Below are positions 23,781-34,600 of a stretch of DNA of 64,000 nucleotides, piece after piece. The notes beneath the pieces are model-generated. The model was not told where the DNA came from and did no database searches. It saw nothing but the letters and a program-made list of their open reading frames with translations. Within the stretch, counting starts at the first letter, position 1; each line of letters opens with the position of its first letter. Origin of the DNA: Simmondsia chinensis (taxonomy: Eukaryota > Streptophyta > Magnoliopsida > Caryophyllales > Simmondsiaceae); the NCBI GenBank assembly GCA_018398585.1, contig JAGTTD010000013.1, forward strand, positions 30,707,131 through 30,771,130, in the 5' to 3' direction. Made by a program: the position numbers and the translations under genes.

Positions 23781-23931
23781 TTCTTTTGTACATGTTGTTT
23801 CATTTTGTCCATGATCTTTGTTTCATTATTGATTATTTGTTTTACGGAACATATTTACTTCTCATTTTATTTTTGTACGTTCTATTATACATCTACTAAT
23901 TCTTTTGTTTTTGGAAAAGCGTGGATTCACA

Positions 23932-26052
23932 ATGAGGAGGTTTTTTAGAAGTGGCAAATCAGTGCAGTCCTCAACAGCAACACCGAAAAATAAAGGAGGT
24001 GATGACAGTCGGCCAAGACCGTCAACATCTGAAGCAGAGGGACCAGTCAGGGAAGCTGGTGTTTGGTCCACTGACGTGCCATTTGATGAGAGGGAGCTAC
24101 TTCAACTTATCGGTAAATGTTTTCAATTTTATAGCATTAATTATGGTAATAATTTTCCAATCAATTAGAAAAGTAATGGCATATCTTAATCGTTAATAGA
24201 TGGCCAAGGTAACTTGAGTACCTTAAGGACGATACCAGTTAAGGAAGTATGGCATCTTCCTGAAGGTGTAAGAATTATTGTGCAGTTCAATGACCTACGC
24301 CAACCAATTAGAAAGGGTGGCGATTTGTTGATCCGGTTTATTGGAGAGGTTGCAAAAACGGGACTGTTTTGTCCGCTCGGAGTAAGAGATTGGCGTACGA
24401 CGAATGACCAATACAAAGCAGAAACTATTGAGGTTATCCGAGTAAGTATTATTTATGTCTGAAGTTTACTTTATATATATGATATAATATGTATGTCTGA
24501 AGTTTTTGAACTTTATCATTGTATTAATTAAGGTTTTATACTCTTAATTGTGTTAATTTAATTCAATAGTATAATTGGCAATAAGTTCTTCTATCAAATT
24601 TTACTGTTCGAGTGAAATTTGGATATAACACTGAAATGTGGTTGCTCTCTTACTAGTACAACTACTGCTTTATGCCTTCTTACTATTCCCTTGCCTTTTT
24701 GTGACATTATTGTTGGATTTTATGTTTTAGGGGAAATTTTCAATGCCCAGTGATGTATTGATTGATAAATCAATACTACAGCATCTTGGCAAAATGTGGA
24801 GGGGTTATAAGACGAGCTTGAAAGCGCAATATTGCCAAGGGAACAAAACTGAGGTTGAAGTTATTGCAACAGTGCCACGAGGAGTTAATCGTGACCAATG
24901 GATAACTTTGGTACATTTTTGGTTTTCTCCACAAGGCAAGGTAAAATAATTTCTTTTTAAGTAATTTTTGATTGGTCAAAAAGGGGGAAGCAGATTGATA
25001 TTGATTATGAATGTAAAGTTTTTCTTAGATTGATGTTGATTTCCAATGTCAGGAGAAGAGTAAATGCGGCAAAGAAGCACGTGCCAAGCAGAATCAGTTT
25101 CACACGACTGGTTCAACAAGTTATGCCAATAAAAGAGATAGTTTTGTAAGGACTTCAGTATATGTTTAGTGTATTATTACTATCTACCTGTTAAATTAGT
25201 TAAGACTTATGTTGACGTGTTGATTGTAGGAAATTAATAAAGGGAGGAAGCCCACCAGTATAGAGTTTTACCAGGAAACTCATACCAGGAAAAGTGGTGG
25301 CTTTTTTGAGAACACGGCTTCACAAGAATTTATGGTGGGTTTTATTATTATCTCACATTTCTTTTAATTTAAATGTATTTAATGTCTTTTTCTCTTCTTT
25401 GTAGGATACAGCTAGAGAAATAGTTGAGGCTCGACTTGGATCTTCTTCCAGACCTCGATTAGAAATCGAGGAGGAAGTATTTGCAGAGCTAATGTATGAA
25501 CAGGAAAATCCGGGCTATCGAGCGGTAGGCTATGGATTTGGCGTGAAGAGGAGTGATATATACGGAGTCAGGGGTGAACTAAAGAAAAAGGGACTCGACC
25601 GTACCGATGATCATGTCGAATTACAAAATATGAAAATAGAATTGGCCAATGTAAAGCAGCAAATGAGAAGGCTCCTACTCATCTATGATGCTGTTTCTTT
25701 TGGCCAAGCATCATATGAAATGATAGCAGAAGGTCGAGCAATTATTACTGCGGTTGCTGATCCGGTAAGATAATCTATTTAATTTGTATTTGTTTGTACT
25801 ATAATGCAAATAATCGCCTTTCTAATCCTTTGTAAATAATGAAATTGATAATATGAATGATTGAGACAAAAGGTGGCATTGGGGTTGGTACTTTTGGGAA
25901 ACTATATGAATTTACCGTGTGAAGCAAAATTTTGGATCAGATATACTAAATCTATTGTGTTGTCTATACAGGGTAGAGATGAATCGGGATCAGGTGACGG
26001 CGAACCCCCAAATTTTTTTGCATCTCCAAGCACGCCAAGCTCATTCGGTTGA
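23932..26052 (+). CDS. TnpA-like (Ptta/En/Spm) CACTA accessory protein, seven exons
   Basis: Exons 23932-24112, 24200-24441, 24731-24940, 25053-25145, 25230-25334, 25405-25764 and 25972-26052 join without a stop into 1272 nt (423 residues). Every junction has GT at the 5' side and AG at the 3' side; the first intron is in phase 1 and the others in phase 0. The protein has a basic, serine-rich N-terminus, and a conserved block across exons 2-3 (TIPVKEVWHLPEG, RKGGDLLIRFIGEVA, then QWITLVHFWFSPQGK) typical of plant Transposase_24-type proteins. A probable coiled coil lies in exon 6 (ELQNMKIELANVKQQMRRL). This class binds the subterminal repeats of its element. The start ATG is the first in frame after the Tnp2 remnant. 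That all seven exons remain open while the neighbouring transposase is dead is notable. Confidence 0.75.
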
Positions 26053-26280
26053 TTGATATATTTGTGAAGAATGTACTTGACTAAGTTAGCATTGTATATA
26101 TATATATTTTTTTTTGGTTATTAGATTAATTATGTTGATATTTGGAGTGAAAAAAATCTCAAATTTTGTATTGAACTATCAAAGTACATTGACAATGATG
26201 TAATATTTTGATTGTCGAATTCGGAATCTTATGAAAAATTTATCAGTTTAGTTGATATTTTTTTATTAAGTAATTTTGTG

Positions 26281-26282
26281 TG

Positions 26283-26314
<32 letters not shown>
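26281..26314. repeat. TA/TG microsatellite
   Basis: A run of TA followed by a run of TG in the CACTA element, between the accessory gene and the right subterminal array. Confidence 0.8.
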
Positions 26315-26399
26315 GAAAATATGCACAAATAAATAGACAATACAGGCTGTTTGTTAAATGTCCATGCTAAGAAGTAAAAATAGGATATTTAAAAAACTC

Positions 26400-26650
26400 A
26401 AAAAATCTCGACAATAAAAAACGCCAAAAAATATCGGCGTTTATAAGCGCCGATAGAGTATTGGCGTTTTATAAGCGCCGAGAAAATACCGGCGCTTATA
26501 AGCGCTGAGATTCTCTCGGCGTTTATAAGAGCCGGTATTCTCAGCGCTTTTATTTTTTGGCGTTTTTTTTCTCGGCGCTTGTCCTAAGTGCCGATAATGA
26601 AATTCTCGGCCCTTTTTTGCGCCGAGAATTCCAAAAAAAAGCGTCGAGAT
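26400..26650. repeat. CACTA right subterminal repeat array
   Basis: Mirror of the left array: GGCGTTTATAAGCGCCGA words and variants in both orientations over 250 bp, ending at the right terminal inverted repeat. Confidence 0.75.
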
Positions 26651-26827
26651 TTACCCTTTTTTGTTGTAGTGCTAGCATTTCTAAATTATCCAGATTAATA
26701 AATATATTCAATATTGGTTTTAAAAGATTAACCAATATTAACCAATTATCGAAAAGGAAGGGAGTTGTAATTAACATGGTAAAAATTATCATTGTCAGAG
26801 TAATGATGTGACTTACAAACAATGAAT

Positions 26828-28115
26828 ATGAATGACAATGGGTCGAGTTCGCCTCTATCCAGAAACTGGAAAAAACTAGATGCAACTCATATCCAAAAAA
26901 ATTTATTTATTCCATAAAAATTCAATCTAAATCTAAATCCATTTGCTGGAATGAATATCCGACTCAAATTCATAACCCATTTAAATTATAAAACAAATTA
27001 TAATATAACAATCTAATATTAAGGTACATAACAAGAATAATACCTCAAAAATTAATATTTAGACAAATCACTGTATATTTTTTCTTTTTTCATTTAATAT
27101 GTATACATATAATAATAATAATGCAACATTTGACAATCATTCAAATATCACTTCACAAGTAATCTTTGTACATAGATTTGTTATATCTTTTTTTTTTTTT
27201 TTTTGTAATTAGCAACAAAGCCGCGGAACAAGCAGGCCACTTGACAAAGCGAGACCTGAACCCACTCGAGCAAGAGCGGGGAAAACAAGTGACAACCAAA
27301 AAAACACAAAGAAAAACAAAAATAGGGAAAACAAACGCACCACAAACACGAGCACACAAAAACAACGAAATCAAAAAGCTAACCAAACGGCAGGGACAAG
27401 GAGCAAACTGACACACAGAATCCAGCTGAAGACCAGGACACTCACAACAGAAAACTAAAAGCAAGGCACCAAGAAGCCAAAAAAAAATTTATCACAGCCT
27501 TCCATGAAGAATAGCATTCACCATAGTCGGATCGACACTCTCAAAATCCAAGCCTAATCTTTCTCCCATCTCTATTACTCGGACTGCTTCCTCGGTTTGA
27601 CCAGCATCAGCGACGTGGTTGCCACGATTCATCAAGTTCTTCTTCTTCTTCTTTCTAGTGTTCTCTGTCCACTTCTGCGAGTTACTACCGGGCGACATGT
27701 CCTTCAGGAATTCCTGAAGTTCCCACTTCTCCTTCTCTTTCGCCTTACGCTTTAGGGCTCGCCTCTCTCTTTTTGTCGTCTGCAATTTCCCATTTTTCCT
27801 CATAATCCTATAAAAATATATATTATAGTGTCAAAACAAACTTTAAAATGTGGGCACCATAAAAAACATGTTGGGATATAGTTTGACATGTTAAAGACTT
27901 AAATTTAGTAATTTTAAAATTTTACCCTATATTAAAAATAATTTCAAGTCGGGTTTGGGTTAGGTTTGATATCATTCAAATCCAACCTGATCCAAAATTC
28001 ATTTATCAACATCCAAATTTAAATCTATTTAAAACTCATTTTTTACATCTAAATTCGTCATAAATAAATCGGGTTTAATGGATATCAAGTGGATTCGGAC
28101 CAACTGTCATCCCTA
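26828..28115. mobile_element. MITE-like element with CGGGTTTGGGT-style interior, split by a LINE
   Basis: The left end (ATGACAATGGGTCGAG near 26829) and the right end (reverse complement GATGACAGTTGGTCCGAA near 28094-28111) look like diverged inverted repeats. Both sides contain phrases such as ATCCAAATTTAAATC. The LINE at 27188-27812 sits in the middle. No target duplication was established. Confidence 0.4.
27188..27812 (-). mobile_element. 5'-truncated ORF1-only LINE on the minus strand
   Basis: On - it starts within ORF1. The 103-codon frame 27803-27492 is basic at first (TKRERRALKRKAKEKEKWEL), then EFLKDMSP, then VIEMGERLGLDFESVDP and the ORF1 stop. About 290 bp of T/G-rich sequence follow, ending CTAATTAC and an A run (T run at 27188-27204 on +). 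ORF1 end and 3' region are homologous to 14516-14876, and the TKRERxALK and EFLKDMSP blocks are also found in the LINE at 41077-42773. No endonuclease or RT sequence lies between ORF1 and the tail. Confidence 0.7.
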
Positions 28116-30289
28116 ACAATAAAAGTCACTAAATTGTTTTGAAAATTACGATCTTACCATGGTCGTAACAATGTTATCCTGATAATTACATTACCCAAAA
28201 AAATAAGAAGCATAAAATTGTGTAGTATTTATATTGTTTTTTACAATAATATACATATATATCATTATTTTAGTATGTTTCTAAGCGCTAGCAAATTTAA
28301 AAATTAACATGTATCTATATATTCTTTAAAATTTATGCAGATGTTTTATACAAACCCGATATTAGACCCGATCACTAATCCGGGTCAATAGAGGGTATTA
28401 GGGATATTATATAGGGTATTAGGGATATTATATAAGTAATATATGAATGTAAATAGGGACAATTTGGGTATTAATTATTTAATGTCATCATTAATTAATC
28501 AAGCTCAAATTATACTACTTAAGGCAGCTTAGAACTATAGTATAAATTAGAGAGATTATGATTAGGGTTGGAGGATGTTGATGAATGGTGTTGAGATTTC
28601 TCTATTCTCACTCTCCCCGATCTTCTTCTAGATTTCCCCATATCGTCTTCTACATCTCCCCCCGTTTTCCCTAAATTTCTATCTTACCACTGTACTCAAT
28701 ACTTATAGAGTTATACTAATAGCAATACCATATAATACTTGGTGTTTTGAGATCTTTGATTGTTAATTGAGGATTGCTTCACTGGATTTGGTTTACATCG
28801 TTGTTGTTTGGTGCAAATTTGTATTAGATTCGTAACAATGTTACATTGACTTAGGTTATTATGCGCAGATAATGATTGTTATTATCAGAGCGCTAATGTG
28901 ACTTATAGCAAATAAAAGACACAAGATTTTACAAAATTATCATAACATTAACAAATTATTTATCCTATAAATAATGTTACCTTATATTTATCATTTCCCA
29001 TTTTATTTACTATATTTGGCTAATGCTTATTTCTTGTTCTTAATACTTTTTTCAGAACGTTTTTAAAATTATGAATGAGAATTTTTTTTTTCTTTTAAAA
29101 AATTCAAAAGATACATTTTATTCAAAAAATTAATCTTTTAAAAAATGCGTGTTGGTGAGCTTGCTTTTTTTACCCGAGCTTGTCTCAAAAATTTACTAAG
29201 ACCCCCAAATTTTTGGAGTTATGGCTTTTAAAGTATCAATTTTTAATATTAGTAAATTTTATGTTCAAAATTATTTAATTTGTCATATACTAGTTACATA
29301 CAATAAAATATAAAATATATCTAATACCAATTACATGATAAAACATAAGGAAATACAATATATAATTTCATTATTATTGGTTATACTTTTAAAAATATAA
29401 TATTTTTCTATTTGTATTAAAATAAAAATTTTAGGGTTATTTACATCAAAGGCCCCTATACTTTTTTACTGTGTCAATTTATTCCCTATACTTTTAATTA
29501 TGTTAATTTAGTCCCTTTATAGTTTATATTGTGTCAATTTAGTCCTCTGTCAAATTCAAACTAAGTTATTGACGTAATTTTAGATGGCACAATCACGTTA
29601 GATACAAGTAATCCACTAAAAATCCATCCCTTGGCTCATTTAGCCCAACTCATAGCTAATCATTAAATTTTTTTATTAAAAATTTAACATAAATTTTATT
29701 GTAAGGACCAAATTGAAACAATATCAATTATATAGAGACTAAATTGATATAATTAAAAGTATAATAACTAAATTGAAAAAATGAGTAAAGTAGAAAAAGC
29801 TTTATATTAGAAACTCTTGAAAAAGGCATTAACTCCACGACAATTGACAATTCCTGTGAGTAATGCTTTAGAATCTAAATGGATATTTAATATATATAAT
29901 TAATTAATCAAATATTATTTTATTATATTTTGAATTTATAAAAAACAATTGGGTACTTTCTACTGAAATTCAATATAGTTTTGTTAAAAAATATTATAGT
30001 GAAACATGATTACGACTTAAGATTAATTATCTTATATTTACATATAATTTCAGCAAAATATAGATGTATTTTACTTAAAAAATCAATGCATTTTTTATTA
30101 TAATTTGTTGACTTTTTCTGAAACAATCACATGACTTATATCTATTATCATAATTATGTAATATGTTAATAATTTCTCTCAAAATTGGTCAGATTCTTAA
30201 AGAAATTCATCAAATATAAACATAGAAACGGTATTTAGATTATAAAATATAAAATATTAAGATATCACATAGTGCATATTAATATTATT
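28116..30289. other. AT-rich intergenic sequence with scattered repeats
   Basis: 28340-28850 is LTR-like in style (TGTTTTATACAAACCCG start, pyrimidine-rich middle) but I found no matching partner or duplication. The phrase AATGATGTGACTTA or variants recurs near 26805, 28893 and 31740, suggesting a small repeat family. A W-box core TTGACT is at about 30108-30113, more than 1 kb before the WRKY gene. No ORF is supported. Confidence 0.4.
29434..29815. repeat. Long-TIR non-coding element, copy 2
   Basis: The left arm (TTTACATCAAAGGCCCC, TGTGTCAATTTAGTCC) and the right arm (GACTAAATTGATATAATTAA, AGTAAAGTAGAAAAAGC) are reverse complements in plan. The same words occur at 20572-20955, for example ATTTTAGA...ACGTTAGATACAAGT. 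Confidence 0.5.
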
Positions 30290-30766
30290 GAAACTGTACA
30301 TATGAGCCTAGTAATTAGAATCCCATATTGGAGTTGTAAGATAGAAGATATCACCTTATAAATCTAGTAGGTTACGCCACCTATTGCCAATTAGTTTTAG
30401 GGTGGAACCTCACTTGGGCTTATATATGGATCTCGTATGTTCCAACTCTGTGGATTGAGTCTACAAAGGCCTGGTGAAATTTAGCATGATATCGGAGCTG
30501 GTTGATGATCCCAATGTCTTATTTGTCATACTGTGTCCTCGTAAAGAGGAGTTGCATTTGAATTTGTTGCATCGAGGGCCTCTCCAGTGAATGTCAGATC
30601 CAAGTAGATCAGAGAAGGCGAGTGTTGAGACACTACATGTAAGCCTAATAATTAGAATCCCACATTAGAGTTGTAAGAAAGAAAAGATCATCTTATAAGC
30701 CTAGTGGGTTACTCCACTTATTACCAATTGATTTTAGGATGGAACCCCACTTGGGCTTCTGTGTAA
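30290..30766 (+). mobile_element. TRIM on the plus strand, second LTR truncated by a SINE
   Basis: LTR 1 is about 30290-30486, ending GAAATTTAGCA. TGATATCGGAGC at 30487-30498 is a decayed initiator-tRNA primer site. The interior is about 120 bp with a purine tract AGAGAAGGCGAG. LTR 2 begins TGTTGAGACACTACATG at 30623 and stops near 30766, close to the 5S-headed SINE. It shares LTR words with the TRIMs at 21493 and 54530 (CCAATTAGTTTT, then GGAACCTCACTTGGGCTT). Confidence 0.65.
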
Positions 30767-30782
30767 CAAATACATTGGGTAT

Positions 30783-31007
30783 GCAACAACAACAGAACCA
30801 GTGCCTGAAGGGCTCCCACATAAGCTGGGTCTGAGAGGGGTGGATGTACGCAGTCTTACCCCTTCAGGGTGTAACTCTGCCAAGATGATGTTTTCAAAGA
30901 CCTCCAACCTTATAAGGCTGGCAACACGAGGATTTCTCAAGAGATCACCCATTCTGGTACTATTCGGAGTTCTAATGCGATGCCTTAGTACCTGATAAAT
31001 GAACCTT
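30783..31007 (-). mobile_element. 5S-rRNA-headed SINE, copy next to the WRKY promoter
   Basis: On + it runs CAACAACAACAG, the SINE 3' body (GGGGTGGATGTACGCAG), then CAACACGAGGATTTC and GTTCTAATGCGATGCC, which is antisense 5S rRNA with a gap in the middle. On - this is a 5S-derived head, body and TTG tail. The head has lost the central part that includes the AAGTTAAGCG A-box. It ends about 100 bp before the WRKY TATA box. Confidence 0.7.
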
Positions 31008-31104
31008 AATATTATCTGTATAATAAATTTTCCTAAAATAAATATCCAAATAGGATATTATTTAACATTTATTTCTTACATAAATCCATGCCCTTTTTTC
31101 TGTG

Positions 31105-31113
31105 TATAAATAA
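31105..31113 (+). promoter_or_regulatory. TATA box of the WRKY gene
   Basis: TATAAATAA lies 206-214 bp before the ATG. It is followed by a CT-rich leader (31130-31215) typical of plant 5' UTRs. The expected transcription start is near 31135-31145, giving a leader of roughly 180 nt. Confidence 0.55.
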
Positions 31114-31318
31114 TTAAACAATTCACTTCAACCCCCCACCACACCGCACCCATCAACCCTCGCCTTCTCTCTCTCCTAAAAGTCAGCGCCGCCGTCTCCC
31201 CCACCGTCTCCTCTGCCGGAGCAAATTTCTCAGGCGACATTCAAAAATTATAGAAAATTCTTTTAAAAAAAATCCCCAGCTCAACCCACTGTTCTATTTG
31301 ATTTAATTTCTCAAAAAA

Positions 31319-31680
31319 ATGGAAAACAATGATTACTCTGATTGGGACTTATACGCGGTGGTCCGAAATGCCACCGCCGCCAGAAAATCCCCGTCCACGG
31401 TGGGACCCACCGCTCCGACCGCCATGGCAGAGGGACAATGGATATCTGAACCGAACCCATTTGATGAACTAACGGTAGCTTACAAGCCGCTCCTCCGGCT
31501 GTCGGTGGACGAGGTTGTCGCCGGCGTTAATGGTGGCGCCGCCAGTAGTGGACAGCGCCATTCGGGTGTCGAACAGCCGCAAGAGTTATGCCACCAGCAA
31601 CAGCCGCCAGCGGTGGCGGTGCCACAGCTGTGGCCGGTGAGTTACTGGGGTTTTAGTCGGTGCAGCCACCGGAGGAACAG
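31319..31680 (+). CDS. WRKY exon 1
   Basis: Encodes residues 1-120 plus two bases of codon 121. The frame would stop at 31682-31684 if not spliced. Donor AG|GTAAAT at 31681. The ATG follows AAAAAA with A at -3, a good plant context. Confidence 0.85.
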
Positions 31681-34600
31681 GTAAATTCCAAATTCTATTA
31701 AATTAGGGAGTTGTTACAAAAATTGATATTGGTAGAATAATAATGTGACTTATAAATAATGACAGATAAAATTATCTTGTAAACTGATAGAGCCACATGT
31801 AAAAATATTATATAAAATACATAAACTAAAAGAGTATTACCTGGAGCACATGAAAATTAGAGATAATAGTTGAGCGTGGCGAGGGTTTAGGCTCTTTTTA
31901 AGACAGTTTCGGGTCCCATCGGATCTAAGTCAGTGCAGTAGGTACCTACTGACATGCCACCTTCAGAACACAGCGTCCAACTAACAATGACACTTTCACA
32001 GTCTGCAGAATCTTAAAAGTTAAAGCCTTCACAACAACTTTGTTAGCCAAAGAAAAAACCATTCTTTTTGAAATATATATATCCATATAATAGTGCAAAA
32101 TAAAAGTGACACCAAATAATTTAATTATATATTTAATTTTTGATTAAATTTTATCAATATATATTAGGAATATAATTATTGATATCAAATAGAAATTTAC
32201 CAACAATTTTAAAGACACAACAATTTCATCAAAATTATATTTAAAAAAAATATTTTTATTAAAATATCCAATAAAAATTATAATATTACTCTGTCAATAA
32301 TAATTTTGTACTAGTAATAACATGATCTAATTATTAATCCATTAATTAATTTTACTTTTGCATTCACTCGCAAGCGCACACACACATATGGGGTTGGTCT
32401 TGACATTTTCAGGGTTTTCGGTGTAGTTTTCAAATGGAGTCATTATATGTAATAAAATAGCACAACATTAATACCACAAATTATAAAATTTTTAAGTATA
32501 AAACTTATTAATATTAATAATTAAAAGGTTAAGAAATCAACTCCTGAAATTTGGTGCCGGCAAGCGGTTACTTATATTGTTTACGGTTATATCTAGCTCT
32601 CTATATATATTAACACTATTTTGGAGTATATATAATTTTATTTAAATTCTCGTGATTGTTTTTTAAAATAGTCCTTCATATTTTTTAATAAATTTAGTCT
32701 TTCATCAAATTACTCGCATTAACTGACTGGCGAGATGTCGGTTTCCATGTCATGCAACGCCAAGTGAGATAAATTTTTTTTTAAAAGTAGGAAACAAAAA
32801 ACAATAATAAGTTTTTACTATATTGATTTGTGATATTTGTAATTTTTCAAAATTAATTGCTCATTTTCTTTTTATTCAAAATAGTATCTCGCATTTTATT
32901 TTTTACCAAAATTGTTCCCACATTTGATTGTTTGCACAATATAATCGATAAAATATAGTTTTAATATGAAATTGCATCATATCTTACATATAAAATTTAA
33001 AAATATAAAAATATACGGGCGAGATTAGGGTTAAATGGATTTCAAATTTTTGCAATTTTAAATTTTTGTATCATGTGCAACGTCACGTGACATTTTTTTC
33101 CGATAATTAGCGAGAAAAATTTGCGATATAAAAATTAGCATATCATGAAGAGACCCAAAAGCACATACATAGTGCAGAAAAGGAATATAAAAAGAAACAC
33201 CATAAAATCGTGACAAACGACCCAATACACCTGTATGTCATGTGAGATTAAACTAATATTTTACCGGTTAAATATTGTGGACAACTGGAAGGGGGACTAT
33301 TTTGATACAAAATAAAAGAGAGGGACTGCTTTAAATAAAAAATGAAGGATTAATTTAAATAAATTTATAAATAGTAGGAACCAAATGATAACATCTCATT
33401 GATAACTTAACGGGGTAACCCATAAAGATGACAAAATCTGATATGAAATTGTAACACGACATAAATGTAGCAAATATAGTGGTTGTGGATCGGGGTTCTT
33501 TGAAGTAGGTTCAATCTGAGTTGACATATTTAACACGTTTAAATAATTGAGTAGAACTTGAGTTTGGATTGCAAACCGTTTGGATTGCAAACCGTTTCGA
33601 ACATATTTGCGATGTTTATTTAGTTATCTCAGGTTATTTGAGAAATATACTACTACTGTTATACATATTTATTATGGCCTAAATTGACAGAAGATAATTT
33701 AAATTATATTTAGTTATGTTAATTTGAAAATTTATTACGAGAATTACAAATATATTATGTATTTACAGCTAGTATCAACTATAAGTTGCATTATTGGCAT
33801 GTTTGTAAGTTTAGAAATTAATATGTAATTAAAAAAAATTAAATGGATAATTCGTGTGTTACTCATTTATTAGTTGGGTTATGCAAGAGTAAAGAGTTTC
33901 TAACTCGTTCAACAAATAGGTCAGATTTGGATTGACCTCGTTCTTTAAAACCCTCATGTGACATGAAACGAACACAAACATAATATGATATGACATAGTG
34001 TTTGCTCGAGTAACATAGTGATGTGGTTTTGATGTGTGTGTAAAACCGTGCACTCGAGGCATTTGTTTTTCTAAAATAGGCTACTACCATAACCTTCATG
34101 TGGCACGAAATGAATAGAACATTCAAGGTAGGACAGAATCATGATAATAGTTCATTATAGTAATAGAGTGTGATGAGCATAGCGACCCATGAGCATAAAG
34201 AGGATGGTGGTAGGTAGGGATGGTAATAACAAGTAAAAGTCGGTTATGGTAGTGAAGATTTAATGTTAATATAGTTTTCTAAGACATTAATTTTCTAAAA
34301 TAAGCTTTGAAAAAAATCCATTTTTGCATTGTTTCTGCTTAGTTAAAAAATAACTTTTTCATCTTTTTATTAAGTTGTAAAAAAGATGTAAAAAGATCTT
34401 TTTTCATCAATCAAACGCAAACCTTATAATCAAATAGAGCTTTTTCATAACTTTAAACTGTTAAATAGCTGAACCAAATATAGCCTTAATGATAATAAGC
34501 CTTAAAATTCGACATTCATCCCTCATTCACGTACACTCAAGAGTAAGAAATTAAATAACAAAAACAACATTGTACTTTAATTGACAAAAATTTAATTTCA

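Larger units (their letters stand above)
21953..26671 (+). mobile_element. CACTA (En/Spm) DNA transposon, 4.7 kb
   Basis: The left end is CACTACAACAAAAAAGGG at 21953. The right end is its reverse complement, CCCTTTTTTGTTGTAGTG, finishing at 26671. CTA at 21950-21952 and 26672-26674 is the 3-bp duplication this superfamily makes. Subterminal regions (21970-22170 and 26400-26650) are arrays of CGGCG(C/T)TTATAAGCGCCG-type words in both orientations, the presumed binding sites of the element's own TnpA-like protein. Inside, in order, are a broken Tnp2-type transposase start and an open seven-exon TnpA-like gene. The catalytic transposase core is missing, so the copy is non-autonomous. Confidence 0.9.

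Noticed and set aside
28340..28850. Possible solo LTR
   Set aside because: TG start and CA-like end can be picked, but no 5-bp duplication and no partner copy in the window.
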